The notes under the pieces were generated by a model. It saw only the letters and a program-made list of their open reading frames with translations, made no database searches and had not been told where the DNA came from. Below are positions 60,066 through 64,000 of a stretch of 64,000 nucleotides of DNA, one piece after another. How positions within the stretch are numbered: position 1 is the first letter of the stretch; each line of letters opens with the position of its first letter. The translations under genes and the position numbers were made by a program. Source of the DNA: Halicephalobus mephisto (Eukaryota > Nematoda > Chromadorea > Rhabditida > Panagrolaimidae); contig SWDT01000084.1 in the NCBI GenBank assembly GCA_009193035.1, positions 1 to 64,000 on the forward strand, written 5' to 3'.

Positions 60066-63000
60066 ATGGGTTCATGGAAGGTTTTTTTAGTTCTATTTTT
60101 GGTAAAATTGGTAAATTCTCAATGGGACAATGAACTTCAAAAAGACGCCGCCGAAGTCCAGGTTTTGTTAGATGAGATAAAAATTGAAGGATTAAAAAAA
60201 TTCGGATCTTTTTCGGATTATGTAAGTTGTTTTTTAATTTTTTAATTTCTGATTCCTGTGAGTCATTAAAAAAAATAATTTTTTATATAAATTAAACACA
60301 AGACAAAATTCACATGATGATGATTCACTAAATAACTAGGTTTTTGATTTTTATAAATTAGTTACGAAAAATCTCGATCTGAGGATTTCTAAGAAGATTC
60401 TTGTCTGAGATGAGACTTTAAAAAAGTTTTTTTAATGGATTTTTGTGGAAGATTCTTGTATGGCATAAATTTAAAAAATTCTTGTCTAGGATGGATTTTT
60501 GTGGAAAATTTCTTTCTGGTAGAAATTAAAAAAAAATCTTGTCTGAGATAAACTTTAAAAGTTTTTTTGTAATGGATTTTTGTGGAAGATTCTTGTATGG
60601 CATAAATTTAAAAAAAAGTTTTTGTTTAACATCGATTTTTGTGGAAAATTTCTTTCTGGTAGAAATTTAAAAAAAAATTCTTGTCTAGGATGGATTTTTG
60701 TAGAGGATTTCTGTTTCTAGGAAATTCCGATCTAGGATAGCCATTTTCAGAAAGACCCCAAACAGTCATGGATCCAGTTAGGAAATCCAGGCCTGATTTA
60801 GATTTTTTAGAAGATTCTTGTTTAATATGGATCTTTCTAAAACGCCCTGGGCAAATTACGGAAGATCTTAGTCCAGTAAAACTTAAACATAAAATTAGGG
60901 AACTTGCCTAAAATGTGGAAGGCTTACAGGGGGAGGGGAGGGGTTTCAAAAAGTACCATGTAAGCCTTATGTATTTTAGACAAGTTCCTTTATCGACTTT
61001 TTTGAAATTCTGTCGACTTCCAGAACTTTCTGACTATTTAGCATTTGTTACTTATTCAGAGGACTAGACACAGTAATATAGAACAATAATAGACCAATAT
61101 TAATTCTATAAGTGCGATACCCGGAGAACGTTGTCTGACTTGAAGTGTTCCTTCTTAGACTTCTCAGTGAGGACAGAAAACTGATCAGCCTTAGGCGTTT
61201 TGGATATCTTTAGTCATAGAGATTACATGTCCGCGACAATAATATTATGATATAATATCACAACTCTCAGAAAACATCGTTTAACATGTTTTATTCTATA
61301 TTCAATAAAAATAGAGAAAGCTGATTAGCCTTAGGTGTTCTGAATATTCCTGGTTATAGAGACTAGACATTTACAACAACAATATTATGATATAATATCA
61401 CAACAGTCAGAAAACACACCATGTCAGTTAGTGATTTTTTTTATACTTTTTGATGAAGACAGAAAACCGATTAATTTAGGGTGTTCTGGATATCCCTAGT
61501 CATAGAGATTATCTGTCCACAATAATTATTTTATATTATAATATCACAACACCCAGGAAACACACTATGTCAGTTAGTGATTCTTTTTATACTTCTTGAT
61601 GAAGACAGAAAACCGATTAATTTAGGGTGTTCTGGATATCCCTGATTCTGAAGACAATGTGTTCACAATAATATTAATAATTAACGTTATAGAATCCTGA
61701 AAAAACACGAGAAGAAATTAAAAAAGTTAATTTCGACGATGGAACAGAAGCTTCTGTCAACAGACCGGTCCTGGATTACCTTTTCGAAAACGACATCGTT
61801 TTGACAGTACCCCAAGCAAGGGCGATTTTGGAAGACTTGAAAGAATCCAAGGGAGTTGAAAGAAGTCCTCGACAAGCTCAGCCAGGAGAGAACTACTTGT
61901 GGAAGAACAAAAGGGTTTCTTACGTCTTCAAAGTCAACGACAACAAGTGGCAGTCCTTGATCCGGTCTGCTTTGAGGCATTTGGAAGAAGAAACTTGCAT
62001 GAGATTCTACGAAAATGGAACTGATGGAGATCGGTTGGAGTACACCAGGGCCGGGGGTTGCTGGTCTAATGTCGGCAGAGTCGGCGGAAGACAAACCGTT
62101 TCCATCGGCTACGGTTGTGAAGCTGTTCGTTAATTTTAAATTAAAAGTCTCTTAATTGATTAGAAGATTTTGGAATTGAATAGAAATTTTCTGAAATTCA
62201 ATAGGAGATTCTGGAATTAAATAGAAATTTTCTGAAATTCAATAGAAAGTTCTGGAATTGAATAGAAATTTTCTGAATTCAATAGGAGATTCTGGAATCG
62301 AATAAGAATTTCCTGAATTTAATAGAAGATTCTGGAATCGAGTAGAAATTTTCTGAATTCAATAGGAGATTCTGAAACTTTTAAGAATCTTACAAATTTC
62401 TGAAGTTTTTCAGAATTTTATAAAGATTTCTAAAAGTTTCTAAAATTTAAGAAATTTTAAATTTGACTTTTGAAACTTAGGATTCTGGAAATTTGTGTTG
62501 AGGAGATTTTTCAGCAAGATTTTTTTCGAGTTTTTAAAATCTTATTATTTGATTACAGTATCCTATTTTAGCTAGGAATCATCGCTCACGAAACTCTCCA
62601 TGCCCTGGGGCTGTGGCACGAGCAGGCCAGATATGACCGGGATGACTACGTCAAGATCGAATTCGACTACATCTTCCGGGGAACACAGTACAATTTCGCC
62701 AAAAGAACGCCGAAAAACAGTGAAAATTACGGTCAAAAATACGATCTCGGATCTGTGATGCACTACGGAGCTAAGGCCTTCAGCACGGATTACTCAAAAA
62801 ATACGATAATTACGAATGATGAAAACTATCAATACACTATTGGACAAAGATTAAGGATCTCATTTAAGGACGCCAGAATGATCAACATACGGTATTGTGA
62901 AGACGTTTGCGAAAAAAAACTAAACTGCAAAAACGGAGGATACACAGATCCCAACGACTGCAGCAAGTGCAGATGTCCCTCGGGCCTCGGGGGCAGATTC

Positions 63001-64000
63001 TGCGACCAAGTGGCCTACAGTCGTAAGTTCATTCGATTCAGATAAAAACAACTTTCCCGAATTTTCTACAGTATTCTTGAGTTCTGTACAAGTTTCTAGA
63101 ATTTCGAAGAACCTAAGATTTTCTGAATTTTCTATACACAAAAAAACGTAACTTTAGGTACAGTAACAAATGGAAATCGTCATTATTATTTTTTAATTTT
63201 CATCACAAATATGAAATATTCATGAAAAATATGATTGTTACATTTCGCAATTGTTACGGAGTCAAAAGTTACGCTTTTTTGTGTAGAATCCTCCAGAATC
63301 GAAATTTTGAAAACTTTTTAAAATCTCCTACAATCGAAAGTCTCTGAATCCTCTAGAATCTTCCAGAATAAAATCTCTGAATCTTCTAGAATCTTCCAGA
63401 ATAAAATCTCTGAATCTTCTAGAATCTTCCAGAGTCGGAATTTTTAAAACTTTTTAGAATCTTCCAAAATCAAGTCTCTGAATCCTCTAGAATCTTCCAA
63501 AATAAAATCTCTGAATTTTTCACAATCGAAAATTTTCTGGATTTTTTAAAAATTTCTCAGAATCCAATAGAAACTTCCACAACTTTTTGGAATACTGTAG
63601 AAATGTCTAGAATTTCTTGGAATCTAGTAAGAATATTTATAACTATCCAAAATCGAAATCCTATAAGTTCCTAAAATTTTCTAAATTCTTCAGAAAATTT
63701 CACAATAGTATCAAGTTTCAATTTTTATATTTTAATAATCAACTATTTCAGCGACTTCTAGCTGCAATGGAGGAGAACTCAGAGCCGCGAGTCAGTGGCA
63801 AACACTTACTTCCCCTACAGTAACCTCGGGAATGAATTGCTTCTGGAAAATCACGGCTCCTCAAGGACGGTCTGTGGAATTGGAGTTTACTGAATCCAGT
63901 TTCCCTTGTCATGATGCCTGTCCTAGTTTCGTCGAAGTTAAACATCTAGCTGACAAGGCCACTTCTGGAGCCAGAATATGCTGTAAACCTCCGAAATCTA
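60066..64000 (+). CDS. astacin metalloprotease with EGF-like and CUB domains (3' end outside window)
   Basis: Secreted zinc endopeptidase of the astacin family, of the EGF-CUB type that in nematodes includes cuticle and collagen-processing enzymes. Exons so far: 60066-60221, 61693-62124, 62572-63022, 63752-64000+. Signal peptide MGSWKVFLVLFLVKLVNS; prodomain with FENDIVLT, which carries the FxxD aspartate switch; catalytic domain from about residue 105; zinc site HETLHALGLWH plus EQ (HExxHxxGxxH, residues 202-212); Met-turn SVMHYGAKAF. Then an EGF-like module (CKNGGYTDPNDCSKCRCPSG...C) and the start of a CUB domain (CNGGELRA...CFWKITAPQGRSVELEF). The gene runs off the right edge, so a further C-terminal domain such as TSP1 is possible. 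Intron 1 is 1,471 nt. Confidence 0.94.
60370..60760. repeat. tandem repeat in astacin intron 1 (first array)
   Basis: About four copies of modules such as ATGGATTTTTGTGGAAGATT plus CTTGTATGGCATAAATTTAA and TTCTTGTCTAGGATGGATTT. Confidence 0.8.
60899..60988. repeat. 30 bp foldback with G-run loop
   Basis: 60899-60928 (GGAACTTGCCTAAAATGTGG plus AAGGCTTACA) is complementary to 60959-60988 with about four mismatches. The 30 nt loop begins with GGGGGAGGGGAGGGG. This small foldback may be a mobile-element relic or a structured RNA/DNA site. Confidence 0.75.
61100..61685. repeat. ~140 bp tandem repeat in astacin intron 1 (second array)
   Basis: About four copies of a unit with GACAGAAAACCGATTAATTT, TGTTCTGGATATCCCTAGTC and ATATTATAATATCACAAC. 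The last two are very similar. Confidence 0.85.
62135..62500. repeat. GAA/TTC-rich tandem repeat in astacin intron 2
   Basis: About six copies of a roughly 35 bp unit, GGAATTGAATAGAAATTTTC plus TGAATTCAATAGGAGATTC. Confidence 0.8.
63290..63620. repeat. TTCTAGAATCTTCCAGAA array in astacin intron 3
   Basis: Several copies of a roughly 35 bp unit, CTCTGAATCTTCTAGAATCT plus TCCAGAATAAAAT. The copy at 63384-63401 is TTCTAGAATCTTCCAGAA, four perfectly alternating TTC/GAA blocks at 5 bp spacing, the form of a heat-shock element. Confidence 0.85.

Overview
The window is gene-dense eukaryotic DNA from a small-bodied invertebrate, AT-rich by eye. The splice signals (GTAAGT donors, TTTTCAG or TTTTAG acceptors), the large class of 37-50 nt introns and the gene content (patched-related protein, astacin with EGF and CUB domains, Cys-loop chloride channel, C-factor-type dehydrogenase) fit a nematode or a close ecdysozoan relative. 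Ten genes also have a splice-acceptor-like sequence just upstream of the start codon, which fits spliced-leader trans-splicing. An axonemal dynein p28 gene with two frameshifts and a testis-specific-kinase homologue are unexpected for a typical nematode, so the phylum stays open. I saw no bacterial or viral genes.

Layout. Left edge: 3' part of a DNALI1/p28-like gene (+). 2.7-5.8 kb: Elongin A (-). 7.3-12.1 kb: PNUTS-like PP1 regulatory subunit (-). 12.9-15.0 kb: Cys-loop anion channel (+). 15.8-17.2 kb: CHID1 (+). 17.6-23.0 kb: patched-related protein (-). 23.0-27.0 kb: gene-free tandem repeats. 27.0-28.5 kb: short-chain dehydrogenase (-), divergent from NKAP (+, to 30.8 kb). 30.9-32.3 kb: secreted acidic-repeat/PAN-like protein (+). 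32.6-34.7 kb: PIG-C (+). 35.0-38.3 kb: hnRNP L (+). 39.0-40.2 kb: BuGZ/ZNF207 (+). 40.7-41.4 kb: PSMD9 (-), divergent from SLC25A32 (+, to 43.2 kb). 45.4-48.6 kb: GPI-type carbonic anhydrase (+). 49.8-50.8 kb: DDAH-family protein (+). 51.0-52.0 kb: Flower/CACFD1 (-). 53.5-54.6 kb: proteasome beta subunit PSMB1 (+). 55.0-58.1 kb: SUCO/SLP1-type SUN protein (+). 58.3-59.5 kb: TSSK-like kinase (-). 60.1 kb to the right edge: astacin (+, incomplete).

Twenty-one gene models could be joined exon by exon. For the twenty with a complete reading frame, the exon lengths add to a multiple of three. Most are conserved housekeeping functions: transcription elongation and PP1 control, splicing, GPI-anchor synthesis, the proteasome (PSMB1 and PSMD9) and mitochondrial folate/FAD transport. 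Others act at the surface or are secreted: chloride channel, patched-related protein, carbonic anhydrase, astacin and the PAN-like protein. No pathway cluster is evident.

Non-coding DNA is striking. Introns are either about 40-50 nt or several hundred to 1,800 nt, and nearly every long intron or intergenic gap holds its own tandem repeat of 24-210 bp units. Mobile-type sequences are an inverted-repeat element carrying a tRNA-like sequence (46.2-46.7 kb), a GC-rich tRNA-derived SINE-like element filling a carbonic anhydrase intron (47.9-48.2 kb), a degenerate tRNA-like sequence (17.3 kb) and a foldback with a G-run loop (60.9 kb). All product names rest on reading the translations; no database search was run.
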